A DNA stretch of 64,000 nucleotides, taken from assembly GCF_039544305.1 (NCBI RefSeq), contig NZ_BAABLK010000029.1, forward strand, positions 23,072 to 87,071, written 5' to 3'. The position numbers and the translations under genes are program-made. Every line of letters begins with the position of its first letter. Position 1 is the first letter of the stretch. This DNA comes from Paeniglutamicibacter antarcticus_C. Its GTDB lineage: Bacteria; Actinomycetota; Actinomycetes; Actinomycetales; Micrococcaceae. This document shows, piece after piece, positions 9,041-17,562 of the stretch. The notes below the pieces were generated by a model. It searched no databases. It saw nothing but the letters and a program-made list of their open reading frames with translations, and was not told the origin of the DNA.

Positions 9041-9080
9041 GGCCGTCTTGTCGCTGTCCGGGTACGGCTCCCTCGTCCGG
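9041..9080 (-). promoter_or_regulatory. Guanidine-III (ykkC-III) riboswitch
   Basis: Read on the minus strand, the leader contains CCGGACGAGG, then GCCGTACCCGG, then GACAAGACGGC in the order and spacing of the guanidine-III aptamer as I remember it from actinobacteria. The CCGG and GCCGT segments can pair with the later CCGG and ACGGC to give the family's pseudoknot. Its 3' end lies 24 bases from the sugE start. A small hairpin, CACCGA with TCGGTG, exposes AAGGA in its loop just after the aptamer, so control is probably at translation start. Confidence 0.88.
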
Positions 9081-9171
9081 GGGCGCTTCTGCGCTCCAAT
9101 ACGCACAGCTTAGCAATTCCGCGTCCGTGCACACACCGCTCACACCAACTCCCAGAAAGGTTTGCCGATCC

Positions 9172-9681
9172 ATGGTTCGCCCCACTGTTTCCCCAGGCAC
9201 TCCAACCGCCACCGCCTCACGGCTCTCCCCCAAACGCCTGTATGGCTTTCTGGCAGCAGCCGAAATGCTCACGTGGGCCCTGCTGATCATCGCCATGGTC
9301 ATCAAATACGGCGTCGGACCGGAAATCTACGTCCGGATCTTTGGGATGTTCCATGGCGTGGTGTTCATCGCCTACGGCCTGGTGACCATCTTCGTCTGGG
9401 CCAATGAACGATGGAGTGCTTCACGTGGCATCCTCGGTCTGGCGACCGCGATCATTCCGTTCGCCACTCTGCCCTTCGAACGGGCCATGCTGCGCCGAGG
9501 GTTGCTCAGCGACACCTGGCGGCTGGCACCCGGCGGCGATACGCCCCGAGGCCCACTCGAGAAGATCCAAGCCGTGGCCCTGCGCAGCCCATGGTTGGCC
9601 GCACTTGTTGGCGTTGTCTTGGTAGCTGGCATCACCTTAGTGCTCCTGTTCATTGGCCCCCCAGGCGGCAGCAGCAGCTAG
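9172..9681 (+). CDS. DUF3817 membrane protein
   Basis: A 169-residue integral membrane protein with three hydrophobic helices in the N-terminal DUF3817 region (LYGFLAAAEMLTWALLIIAM, GMFHGVVFIAYGLVTIF, GILGLATAIIPFATLPFE) and one more near the C-terminus. The FATLPFE end of the third helix is characteristic of this family. Its biochemical role is unknown. The start at 9172 follows AGAAAGG; a longer frame upstream lacks a ribosome site. The last 45 bases overlap the convergent DUF4442 gene. Confidence 0.85.
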   Translation: MVRPTVSPGTPTATASRLSPKRLYGFLAAAEMLTWALLIIAMVIKYGVGPEIYVRIFGMFHGVVFIAYGLVTIFVWANERWSASRGILGLATAIIPFATLPFERAMLRRGLLSDTWRLAPGGDTPRGPLEKIQAVALRSPWLAALVGVVLVAGITLVLLFIGPPGGSSS

Positions 9682-10044
9682 CAAGCGATCTCCATCAGTT
9701 GCCGGAACCACTCTGGTGGTTTCCGGCGACCGGTCCTTTGCGCGCACATAGACTTCCTTGCGGATTGTTGCCACGATGTCGCCCGTCGAAACGAGTATGT
9801 CCACGCGGAACCACATCGTGGCTTTTCCGTCCCGGGCCACGCTTACCCTGAGATCGTCGACGCGTTTTTCCTCCAGCTCAATGGCGCATGTCAGGGTTCC
9901 GGATACGAGCTTGCGGAAGTCGAACTCACCGCTTTTGTCCCACACAATGTGCCCGAGTCCGATGTTGTACAGCACCATCATCATCCAAAACGGATCCGTC
10001 ATGGAAAACAACGAACCACCGAAATGGCTTCCCACGTAGTTCAT
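9637..10044 (-). CDS. DUF4442 hotdog-fold protein, probably 5'-disrupted
   Basis: The 135-codon frame carries the core of the DUF4442 (thioesterase-like hotdog) family: NYVGSHFGGSLFSMTDPFWM, GLGHIVWDK and a beta-rich C-terminus. The family N-terminus is missing from the frame. The same frame continues upstream with family-like residues (RSLWPTFWSAGIKVKQIAAD) as far as an in-frame TGA at 10147-10149. Beyond it the frame stays open to possible starts at 10179 (ATG) or 10191 (GTG). No ATG, GTG or TTG lies between the TGA and 10044. This looks like a nonsense mutation, or a sequencing error, in an otherwise intact gene. If translated from 10044 the protein would lack its first strand. Confidence 0.7.
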   Translation of the reverse strand: MNYVGSHFGGSLFSMTDPFWMMMVLYNIGLGHIVWDKSGEFDFRKLVSGTLTCAIELEEKRVDDLRVSVARDGKATMWFRVDILVSTGDIVATIRKEVYVRAKDRSPETTRVVPATDGDRLLAAAAAWGANEQEH

Positions 10045-10298
10045 GTTCCGCGGATGCTGCCTCAGGAGTACCGCGGCCCGTCGCCAGTCCGCAGCGATTT
10101 GCTTGACCTTGATCCCCGCACTCCAGAACGTCGGCCAGAGCGACCTTCAAGATCGCACCACCCGAGGATCCCCGGTCATCCTTGGCGTCACCTTAAGCAG
10201 ATTATTGAGGATCGAGGCCTTTCCTTGGCGCTTTTCCGGTTACTCATGGACTCAGGCTAGACGCATAAGTTACCTTCCAGCAGGATCCTTCATGCGCG

Positions 10299-11207
10299 CT
10301 ACCGTTCCTGGTGCAGCCGGGAGGATCTGGCAGCATCCGTGACCAGTGCCGTGAGCATGTCCAACGCCCGGGAGGGAACCTTCCATCGCTGCCAGTACAG
10401 ATTCACGTCACTGGTCCAAGCCTGGTTCAGGCACACGAGCGAGCCGTCATCCGGCTCCTGGATTTCAGGAATCATGCCCCATCCCATCGAAGCCGCCACG
10501 GCCGCCACATAGACGCGCGAGTCAGGGACGAAATATTCCGTCGGTTTCTCCGGACCGGCTCCTCCGACGATGTTCCAGCGAATCGAACGTTGCAAACCAT
10601 CGGTGCGGTCAAAGCTCACCATCGGGGCTTCAGCGAGCTCGGCGACGGGGTCGACACCCGGCAGCCATTGGTCCGTGAAACCGCGGCTGGCCATGGCCCG
10701 GTAGCGCATGGTGCCTAGGTAAAGCGCCGAGCACCCCTGCACAGGGGTGTCTTTTGTGGTCACCGCGCCCATCACCCGTCCCGACCGAAGCAACTCCGTT
10801 GAGTGTTCCTCGTCGTGACGCAGGATTTCACACACCATGAGGTCTTGGGTTGCCAGGCCTCCCAATACCGGGGTGAACCAGCTAGCCAGGGAATCCGCAT
10901 TCACGGCAATGCTGAGATCCGTGCGGCGGGGTTCAACACCCGTCGCCGTTTGCAGGCCGAGTGCCCGGTGTGCCTCGGCTGAGAGCATGTGGGTTTCGCG
11001 TGCCAGCCGAAGTAACACGTCCCCGCTCCCGGTGGTTCGAATCGGTCTCGAGCGGATGAACAACACACTGCCTGCTTGTTTTTCCAGTGCTTTGAGCCTC
11101 TGGCTAACCGCTGAGGCGGTGATGTTCAACTGCCGCGCTGCTCGTTCAAGGGTTCCGGCTTCGATGACGACCTTGAATGTCTGCAGCTGTTCGGCGGGAA
11201 AGTCCAT
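10299..11207 (-). CDS. lysG: LysR family regulator, LysG/ArgP type
   Basis: Transcriptional activator of the divergent LysE-type exporter. The 302-residue protein starts MDFPAEQLQTF and has the winged helix-turn-helix at about residues 5-62 (LERAARQLNITASAVSQRLKALEKQAG). An effector-binding domain follows with the ArgP-like stretch YRAMASRGF. The family senses lysine, arginine or histidine. The 72-bp gap to the exporter gene should contain the operator. I placed the start at 11207 because homologues begin here; an upstream extension is not supported. Confidence 0.9.
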   Translation of the reverse strand: MDFPAEQLQTFKVVIEAGTLERAARQLNITASAVSQRLKALEKQAGSVLFIRSRPIRTTGSGDVLLRLARETHMLSAEAHRALGLQTATGVEPRRTDLSIAVNADSLASWFTPVLGGLATQDLMVCEILRHDEEHSTELLRSGRVMGAVTTKDTPVQGCSALYLGTMRYRAMASRGFTDQWLPGVDPVAELAEAPMVSFDRTDGLQRSIRWNIVGGAGPEKPTEYFVPDSRVYVAAVAASMGWGMIPEIQEPDDGSLVCLNQAWTSDVNLYWQRWKVPSRALDMLTALVTDAARSSRLHQER

Positions 11208-11279
11208 AGTAAGGGATTCTAATGGACGCTTAGATACTTTAGCTCGACACATCTTTGCGGCAGTGCATATCCTCGGTTA

Positions 11280-11897
11280 GTGACATTACTTCCCTTCGTA
11301 TCTGGCTTAGCCACCGGCCTGTCCCTGATCATTGCCATTGGTGCCCAAAACGCCTTCCTCTTGCGCCAAGGAATCCGCAAGGACCATGTAGGGGCCACTG
11401 TCTTGATTTGCGTGCTTTCCGACGCTGTATTGATTTTGGCCGGGGTCGCCGGATTCGGTGCACTGCTGGCCGTGGCCCCGTGGTTCATCTCCGTTGCCCG
11501 CATAGGTGGAGCAGGGTTCTTGCTCGTCTATGCCCTCTTTGCCGCCAAACGCGCCTTCAGTTCGTCCGCGTTGGAAGCCACCACAATGTCCGGGAAGACT
11601 ACGGCCCACACTGCTGTTTTAACTGCACTGGCACTGACATGGCTCAATCCCCACGTTTACCTCGACACCGTGATTTTGCTTGGATCCGTCGCCGCGGCAC
11701 AGGGTGATATCGGGCGATGGGCATTTGGTGCCGGCGCAATCCTGGCAAGTACGTTCTGGTTCGTGTGCTTGGGTTTTGGCGCACGGTATCTGCGTGGCTT
11801 CTTCGCCAGCCCCAAGTCATGGCGTTTTCTTGATGCCGTTGTAGCCGCCTTGATGTTGGCACTGGCACTATCGCTGCTGCTGCCTGTCCTTGGATAG
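11280..11897 (+). CDS. lysE: LysE/ArgO family basic amino acid exporter
   Basis: Six-helix exporter of lysine or arginine, 205 residues. Family motifs seen are GLSLIIAIGAQNAFLLRQGI near the N-terminus and the TWLNPHVYLDTVILLGS motif with the conserved NPH. It is divergent from a LysG/ArgP regulator, the usual two-gene unit. The start is the GTG at 11280. No clear ribosome site precedes it, and CATATCCT lies about ten bases upstream, so the transcript may be leaderless. Confidence 0.92.
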   Translation: MTLLPFVSGLATGLSLIIAIGAQNAFLLRQGIRKDHVGATVLICVLSDAVLILAGVAGFGALLAVAPWFISVARIGGAGFLLVYALFAAKRAFSSSALEATTMSGKTTAHTAVLTALALTWLNPHVYLDTVILLGSVAAAQGDIGRWAFGAGAILASTFWFVCLGFGARYLRGFFASPKSWRFLDAVVAALMLALALSLLLPVLG

Positions 11898-11933
11898 GGC
11901 ATGCGGCACGTCGATTCGGAGTCCCTCTACGTT

Positions 11934-12899
11934 TTAGCCTGCAGCAGCGATTTTCCGGTACATGATCCCTTGGCGGACTGTCTTGAAACCCAGTCGTTCA
12001 TACAGGCCAGTAGCCCCCGTGGGGCTCTGCACGTCCACTGACAAATCGACCTTCGTATATCCGGCCTCGAATGCGGCCGAGACCACCGCAGAGAGCACCC
12101 ACGCGGCATATCCGTGCCCCCTGTCGCTTCGAGAGGTGCCCACCCTGGATATATAGAGTTCCTTGGATATCCATTCCGCACTCAAGACATAACACAGAGC
12201 GCGTGGTTCGGCCTCCGATCCGCGATCTTCCAGCAAGACCATGGAGTAGTTGCTCCTGAATGAGCGCGCGCCCGTCGTCGCTTCCCACTCCTCCACACTT
12301 TTTGGGGTCGAGCCCCAGTGGTCAGCGAATGCCTCGTTGTCCAGGAGCCTGACAATTTCGGCGATACGGGGGGAGTAGGAGAGGAGTCGGGCGCTTTCCG
12401 GGATTGCACCCGGGGGGCCGGACGGACAGAAGTTCCCTGGGCCCACCGCCATGTCCTGGAAGTAGCGGGCTGGCTCGTAGCCGCGGGCCAGGGCCATCAA
12501 GCCGGCACTGTGCCCAGGGGAATTTCCCCAGACATCGATGGTGAAATCGATACCAGGGAACCTTTCGGCCATCTTTTGCGTTGCCCTGAGCTCCAGGGCA
12601 TCCATGATTTTTCGTCCATGCCCCTTGCGACGGTATTCCGGGGAAATCCCACCTCCAATGGAGATGCGTCCGCGTCCGTCGCGTAGCTGCGCACCCAGCC
12701 GAAGTTGGCCAAAACCGACCATTGCACCGCGATCCCACAGTCCCACGGTATCGTGCTCGGGGTCTACTCCCGGCTCCCCTAGTTCCTCAAGGAGATCCTC
12801 AGTTTCATAGAATTCATCGGTGGCATCGGAAACCGCCAAGGCATTGGTGAGGTCCGCCCATGCCTCCACGTGTTCGACGTGGATCGGTTCCTCGTGCAT
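11934..12899 (-). CDS. Double-GNAT acetyltransferase, mycothiol-synthase-like
   Basis: A 321-residue protein with two GNAT folds. The first has the acetyl-CoA loop GISPEYRRKGHGRKIMDAL (about residues 85-103); the second has GTSRSDRGHGYAAWVLSAVV near 258-277 and ends in the typical YERLGFKTV. Size and two-domain build resemble MshD, the final enzyme of mycothiol synthesis, but many paralogues share this layout and its neighbours do not belong to that pathway. I therefore leave the substrate open. GGGGGAG precedes the ATG closely. Confidence 0.8.
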   Translation of the reverse strand: MHEEPIHVEHVEAWADLTNALAVSDATDEFYETEDLLEELGEPGVDPEHDTVGLWDRGAMVGFGQLRLGAQLRDGRGRISIGGGISPEYRRKGHGRKIMDALELRATQKMAERFPGIDFTIDVWGNSPGHSAGLMALARGYEPARYFQDMAVGPGNFCPSGPPGAIPESARLLSYSPRIAEIVRLLDNEAFADHWGSTPKSVEEWEATTGARSFRSNYSMVLLEDRGSEAEPRALCYVLSAEWISKELYISRVGTSRSDRGHGYAAWVLSAVVSAAFEAGYTKVDLSVDVQSPTGATGLYERLGFKTVRQGIMYRKIAAAG

Positions 12900-13027
12900 C
12901 TCGCTCCCCCATGGTGCTGTGAGTGGATTTCCTCATCGCGGCAAGGCTGCCGCAGTCCACTTTGCAATTATCCCCGGCCTTGCACAAAAGTGACGCCGCA
13001 CCATCCATCGAAACTTAGTAACATGCT

Positions 13028-13450
13028 GTGCACTAAGTTATCCACAGGTGGGGATAAAGTTGTGGGTTTCGCCTCATTTCTCCCCAAATTGCTGCTCTTT
13101 CGGGGTTCCATCCAAGATGAACTACATGTGTGTAAGTTATTAACACTGTGGATAAGATGTGTGGAAAAGGCCCCTACGGCAATCGGGGATACATCAATAT
13201 TCCGCGTAATCACGGGGGCTAGGTCATACTTTCGAAGAATGCAGGGGGACCTCCATTCGAATCGAGGCCGGTAACACTACACAGGTTGTGCACTAAGTTA
13301 TCCACAGCTGTGGATGAAACTGTGCATATTCGTCAAAAGTTGCTTAAATACATGACGGACCGGCGTCAGCGCGGGCGCTGGAGCCGGTCCGTCGTAAGTG
13401 AATTACATGCTTGTGAGTTATTAACAGTGTGGATAACTCTTGTGGACAAC
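13028..13450. other. Two imperfect copies of a DnaA-box-bounded module
   Basis: The 576-bp gap between the acetyltransferase and the rhomboid gene holds perfect TTATCCACA boxes at 13038-13046 and 13298-13306 and inverted TGTGGATAA boxes at 13147-13155 and 13428-13436. Each forward box is preceded by TGTGCACTAAG. Each inverted box is preceded by AGTTATTAACA(C/G)TG, itself preceded by a diverged ATTACATG-like stretch. A variant box TGTGGACAA follows at 13441. The two modules span about 13028-13160 and 13288-13450 and differ in their centres. No coding frame is convincing here. Confidence 0.8.
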
Positions 13451-13475
13451 TTTGTACGGTGCCACTAAGTTCGGC

Positions 13476-14339
13476 TTATCCAACTCGAACGTTGACGGCA
13501 CCATACAAAGTCAAGGCCACCAACAACATCACCAGCAATGCGGTTCCTGCCCACTGCATCAATGCTTGCCTGTTCGCTCTCGGGGAATAGGCAAATACCG
13601 CTGCCATGGCAGCACCCAGAATCAGGCCGCCAACGTGGGCTTCCCATGCGATCCCGGGGAAAATGAATCCGATCACGAGGTTGATTACAATGAGGACAAC
13701 GATCTGCATCGTCTGCACCCCTCGCGAACGCAGCAACACGAACATGGCTGCGAAGAGGCCGAAGACCGCGCCCGAAGCGCCCAGAACCGGAACCCGCGGA
13801 TCGGTGATCAGCAGCACGGCAACCGATCCGCCCAGGCCCGACACAAGGTAGAGGGCGAGAAAGCGCAACCGCCCCAGCATCGGCTCAAGCACGCGCCCGC
13901 AGATATACAGCGCGTACATGTTGAAGGCGATGTGCCCGATGAATGATGTGGAGTGGGCAAACATCGAAGTCGCCATCCGCCACGGTTCCGGCTCGAAATA
14001 GCCGCTGGTGTAAAGACCCGCGTAGACCAAGTGGTTGGTGAAGCTGGGAATCAGCATCTGCAGGCCGAAGACCACCACGTTGATCGCGATCAGCACGTAG
14101 GTGACGATCGGTCGTCCATCTGAGGCTTTTCCTCCGAACACCGTCCGAGTGCTCGGCAATTGTTTGTTTGCCTCCCGCACGCAGTCCACACACTGGGTAC
14201 CGACGGCCGCCGCAACCTGGCATTCGGGGCACGCCGGTCTATAGCACCTCTGGCAAGTGACATAGGAGATCCGCTCCGGATGCCTTGGGCATACCGGGGC
14301 TTGCGCGGCCTGGTTCGGGTTAGACAGTCCATAGGACAT
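13476..14339 (-). CDS. Rhomboid family intramembrane serine protease
   Basis: Six-helix intramembrane protease of 287 residues. The catalytic serine is S189 in GASGAVFG and the histidine is H235 in WEAHVGG. The rhomboid-typical GHIAFNMYALYICG stretch lies near 135-148. Ahead of the membrane domain is a B-box-like zinc-binding segment with C17, H20, C29, C32, C37, C40, C50 and C53. Natural substrates are unknown. The stop lies only about 30 bp from the DnaA-box module to its left. Confidence 0.92.
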   Translation of the reverse strand: MSYGLSNPNQAAQAPVCPRHPERISYVTCQRCYRPACPECQVAAAVGTQCVDCVREANKQLPSTRTVFGGKASDGRPIVTYVLIAINVVVFGLQMLIPSFTNHLVYAGLYTSGYFEPEPWRMATSMFAHSTSFIGHIAFNMYALYICGRVLEPMLGRLRFLALYLVSGLGGSVAVLLITDPRVPVLGASGAVFGLFAAMFVLLRSRGVQTMQIVVLIVINLVIGFIFPGIAWEAHVGGLILGAAMAAVFAYSPRANRQALMQWAGTALLVMLLVALTLYGAVNVRVG

Positions 14340-14596
14340 GGAAATGATGCTCCTGTGTGAGTACGTTCGTGGTTCCGGTGTCCCCGGAACCGGTTCTTGC
14401 CGCGGTTTTGCCCCCGAAACCGAGGAGATAGACCTTACCCCTGGCGGGATTCATCTGCCCACCGATGCAAAACGGCCCCATTGGACCATCCCGCGCCCGT
14501 CATCCACGTTTCAGGGAAAGGTGAACAACAGGCCGGCGGGTCGTCAATGGGGCCGTCCGCGTTTATCGGTGCAGGGAATGCGCCCGAAGCACGGGG

Positions 14597-15142
14597 CTAG
14601 AGTGCAGCGATGTCGATGCTGTTGATGACTACGTCTTCCAGTGGCTTGTCACGGCCATCGGTCGGAACGACGTTCAGCTGGTCAACAAGCTTGCGCGAAG
14701 CTTCTTCAGTGACATCACCGAAGATGGTGTGCTTGCCCTGCAGCCAGGTGGTCGGGATAGAGGTGATGAAGAACTGGGAGCCGTTCGTGCCCTGCCCCAT
14801 CTGGATCCCGGCGTTGGCCATGGCCAACTTGTAAGGCTCGCGGAAATCAAGCTCGGGGTTGATTTCGTCGTCGAAGCGGTAGCCCGGGCCTCCGGTGCCC
14901 TGGCCCAGCGGATCGCCGCCCTGGATCATGAAGTCGGAGATGATGCGGTGGAAGATCGTCCCGTTGTACAGCGGGGTGTTGGCCTTTTCCTCGCCCGAGC
15001 GCGGGTCGGTCCAGGTTTGTTCTCCGTTGGCCAGGCCAACGAAGTTCTTCACGGTCTTCGGGGCGTGATTACCGAAGAGGTTAACGACGATGTCGCCCAA
15101 GGTGGTGTGGATGGTGGCTGTGTGCGTTGGGATTGCAGTCAT
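14597..15142 (-). CDS. ppiA: Cyclophilin-type peptidyl-prolyl isomerase
   Basis: Cytoplasmic cis-trans prolyl isomerase of 181 residues without signal peptide. Cyclophilin motifs are in order: TTLGDIVVNLFGNHAPKTV, FHRIISDFMIQGGDPLGQGTGG with the catalytic arginine, the GSQFFITSIPTTWLQGKHTIFG active-site block and a C-terminal helix region. The gene is divergent from the helical membrane protein gene at 15.3 kb. A 256-bp gap separates it from the rhomboid gene and holds no recognisable feature. Confidence 0.95.
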   Translation of the reverse strand: MTAIPTHTATIHTTLGDIVVNLFGNHAPKTVKNFVGLANGEQTWTDPRSGEEKANTPLYNGTIFHRIISDFMIQGGDPLGQGTGGPGYRFDDEINPELDFREPYKLAMANAGIQMGQGTNGSQFFITSIPTTWLQGKHTIFGDVTEEASRKLVDQLNVVPTDGRDKPLEDVVINSIDIAAL

Positions 15143-15302
15143 TCAGTCATTCTTCCATGAGCACTTGAGCTACCGCTGCGATTGGCTACGCGTTCAGTGA
15201 ACAAGGGCAGGGGTTTGCATATATGCCGGGCAGGTAATGGCTCCGGGACGTTAGAACGCCGTAGGCTAGGACTAAGCATACGAAACGATCAAAGGGGTCC
15301 CC

Positions 15303-16304
15303 GTGAAGCCAGAACGTACTGCTCGAGACTTTGGAGGAAGTGTTGCCACCGGTGCAGAACAAGCACTGGATTGGGCCGCACCAAAGGTGGACAGCGCGGT
15401 TAAATGGGCCGTTCCGCGCCTGGAGAAGGGCATTGAGACCGCTTCCCCGAAGATCCAAGAGGGTTTGACCTGGGCTGCCCAGGAGCTCTCCGACACCGTT
15501 GCGAAGGTCAGTCCCATGATCCAGGATTCACTTGACCGCGTGGGGCCGCGGATTTCCGCCGCCATCGATGAGGCTACCCCGCGGGTCCAGAAAGCCGTCG
15601 ACCGTGCAACTCCGGCGCTGAACGAGGCGATGGGCAAGGCCAGCCCCGCGTTCAACCACGCCCGCGACGTCGTGCTCAACGACTACTTGCCGACGGCTAA
15701 TGAAAAGATCGGCAAGGCAGCCGACTACACCTCCCGCAAGCTTGACCAGGCCAAGGTCCCGGAGGCACTGCACCAGGTTTCCGAGAAGCTCAAGCCCAAT
15801 GCCGAAACCGTCGCGCGTCTGCAGGACACCGCAACTGCAGCCGTCGACCACGTGAGCAAGGAGCTGCAAAAGGCGCAGAAGCCCGCCAAGAAGAAGAAGG
15901 GCTGGCTCATTGTTGCCATCATCGCCGCGGCCACGGCCGCCGGCGTGGCCGCGTGGCGCGCATCCAAGCCCATCGATGACCCCTGGAAAACGCCCACGCC
16001 CGTGGAGCCGACCACAGTGCGTGCCAGCGGTCCCGTAGAGGTACCGGTAAGCGTCGAGGAAGTAAGCGACGAAGTAGCATCGTCGGCAGCCGAGGCCAAG
16101 GCCCACGCTGCGAAGGCCACCGAGGACGCCAAGGAAGCAGTCGAGGAGGCCGCGGAGGCAGCCAAGGTAACCGTCTCCGAAACCAAGGAGAAGCTCTCCG
16201 AAGAGGCGGAGGAACTCTCAGAGTCCGCGGCCACAGCCAAGCACAAGGCCGAGGAATCCACCACGGATTCCACGCCTAAGCCGGGTCCGCGCAGCAAGAA
16301 GTAA
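15303..16304 (+). CDS. Long helical protein with central membrane segment
   Basis: Unrecognised 333-residue protein. The N-terminal 150 residues are amphipathic helices organised as Pro-started repeats (APKVDSAVKWAVPRLEKGI, SPKIQEGLTWAA, SPMIQDSLDRVGPRI, TPRVQKAVDRATPAL), reminiscent of apolipoprotein-like or LEA-like helices. A lysine cluster (PAKKKKG, near 196-202) precedes one membrane helix (WLIVAIIAAATAAGVAAW). The C-terminal third is Ala/Glu/Lys-rich coiled coil. The start is the GTG at 15303, six bases after AAAGGGG. A membrane-surface or envelope-stress role is inference only. Confidence 0.8.
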   Translation: MKPERTARDFGGSVATGAEQALDWAAPKVDSAVKWAVPRLEKGIETASPKIQEGLTWAAQELSDTVAKVSPMIQDSLDRVGPRISAAIDEATPRVQKAVDRATPALNEAMGKASPAFNHARDVVLNDYLPTANEKIGKAADYTSRKLDQAKVPEALHQVSEKLKPNAETVARLQDTATAAVDHVSKELQKAQKPAKKKKGWLIVAIIAAATAAGVAAWRASKPIDDPWKTPTPVEPTTVRASGPVEVPVSVEEVSDEVASSAAEAKAHAAKATEDAKEAVEEAAEAAKVTVSETKEKLSEEAEELSESAATAKHKAEESTTDSTPKPGPRSKK

Positions 16305-16403
16305 TTCACTTCTGGGCGCCCGTCGCGGGAGCCCCGAAGAAAAGCAGGTCAAGCAGGGCAGCAGCTGCCCCGTCGAGGTCTCCGGGAACCGGGGCGCGAT
16401 GGA

Positions 16404-17390
16404 TCAGTTGGTGCCCTGTTCCTTTGCCTGTTCGTCGGCTACGTCCTCGTCCATTATTGGATCATCGATGTCCACCGAGACAAGTGCTCGTGCTTGGGCG
16501 TGGCCTTGGCCGCGGACCACGAAAAACAGCCCCGCCAGGATGACGGTCAATCCCACGACCGTGCCGGCCGGCAGGACCTGGCCCAGGAACAATGAGGCCA
16601 GCAGGGCGGCCCCGGGGATTTCGAGCAGGATCAGCGTTGACACGGTCAACGGGCCAAGTGAGCTCAACAGGTGGTTCAAGGCCGAATGCCCGAGGACCTG
16701 TGAACACAATGCCAAAGCGATGATACCGATCCACCCGTTGAGGTTGAATCCCCAAATGGGGGCACCGGCAACCAAACACATCCCCAGCAACAAGACCGAG
16801 GTCATCCCGTAGCAAATCGTCGTGTAGGAACTGGTACTCATCGTTGCTCGCGCCTTGGACCCGGAAAGTGTATAGGCAGCGGCGAGGACCCCGCCGATAA
16901 GCGCGAAAGCGTCGCCCGTCAGTGCTTCGGAACCCGAACCGATGTCCAATCCGGTGATGACGATGACTCCGGTGAAGGCCAGCACGATGCCCAGCCCCAC
17001 TCTCCAGCCATATTTGGTTCCGCGCAGGGACTGGAACATTGCGATCCATGCCGCCTGCAGGCACACCAACGCCGTGGCAGCTGCCACGGTGGTCATACGG
17101 ATGGATGTCATGAAGAACGCGAAGTGCAGCGCCAGCGAGACAGCAGCCAGAGCGCTCCAGCCCCATTCCTGGCGGCGCAACCGGGCGAAAGTGCGTGGTT
17201 CGTTGACTAGCGCGGGAACGGCCATGACAGCGGTTCCTACGGCGTTGCGCCACAGTGCCATGGACAGTGCCGGTACGGCAGGGAACGCGGCGATGAGCGG
17301 TCCCGATGCGGCAACGCCTAGAACACCCACCAGGGCCAGAAGAAAGGTCACGATCCCACTGTATTGGCATTGTGCTCCGGGCGGATACAT
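16404..17390 (-). CDS. EamA/DMT family transporter
   Basis: Ten-helix drug/metabolite transporter-type permease with two EamA repeats, one near residues 15-150 and one near 165-305. Substrate unknown; relatives export amino acids or metabolites. The C-terminal tail after the last helix is acidic. The exact start is uncertain: ATG 17390 (MYPPGAQC) gives the longer form and GTG 17351 a shorter one, and neither has a good ribosome site. Longer readings run through the tRNA-Ala gene and are rejected. Confidence 0.85.
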   Translation of the reverse strand: MYPPGAQCQYSGIVTFLLALVGVLGVAASGPLIAAFPAVPALSMALWRNAVGTAVMAVPALVNEPRTFARLRRQEWGWSALAAVSLALHFAFFMTSIRMTTVAAATALVCLQAAWIAMFQSLRGTKYGWRVGLGIVLAFTGVIVITGLDIGSGSEALTGDAFALIGGVLAAAYTLSGSKARATMSTSSYTTICYGMTSVLLLGMCLVAGAPIWGFNLNGWIGIIALALCSQVLGHSALNHLLSSLGPLTVSTLILLEIPGAALLASLFLGQVLPAGTVVGLTVILAGLFFVVRGQGHAQARALVSVDIDDPIMDEDVADEQAKEQGTN

Positions 17391-17441
17391 GCAAGGTATG
17401 CACGCGGCGTTGCCCGGGGCCACCAAAGCCGGTTTAAAACG

Positions 17442-17473
17442 AAAAAGGCCCGGAACCAGAGTTCCGGGCCTTT
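17442..17473 (-). terminator. Terminator after tRNA-Ala
   Basis: A 13-bp perfect stem (17444-17456 with 17461-17473) with four-base loop, followed on the minus strand by a T run. It lies directly downstream of the tRNA gene. Confidence 0.9.
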
Positions 17474-17481
17474 CGCTTCGG

Positions 17482-17554
17482 TGGAGACTAGGGGGGTCGA
17501 ACCCCTGACCTGAAGCTTGCAAAGCTACCGCTCTACCAACTGAGCTAAGTCCCC
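17482..17554 (-). tRNA. tRNA-Ala (TGC)
   Basis: A 73-base cloverleaf read on the minus strand. The acceptor stem GGGGACT pairs with AGTCTCC including one G-T pair. The D arm is GCTC/GAGC, the anticodon loop TTTGCAA gives TGC, and the T arm AGGGG/CCCCT encloses TTCGACC. The anticodon stem has one T-T mismatch. CCA is not encoded. It pairs with the tRNA-Ile gene 165 bp away, as is usual near gyrA. Confidence 0.95.
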
Positions 17555-17562
17555 GTATGAAT

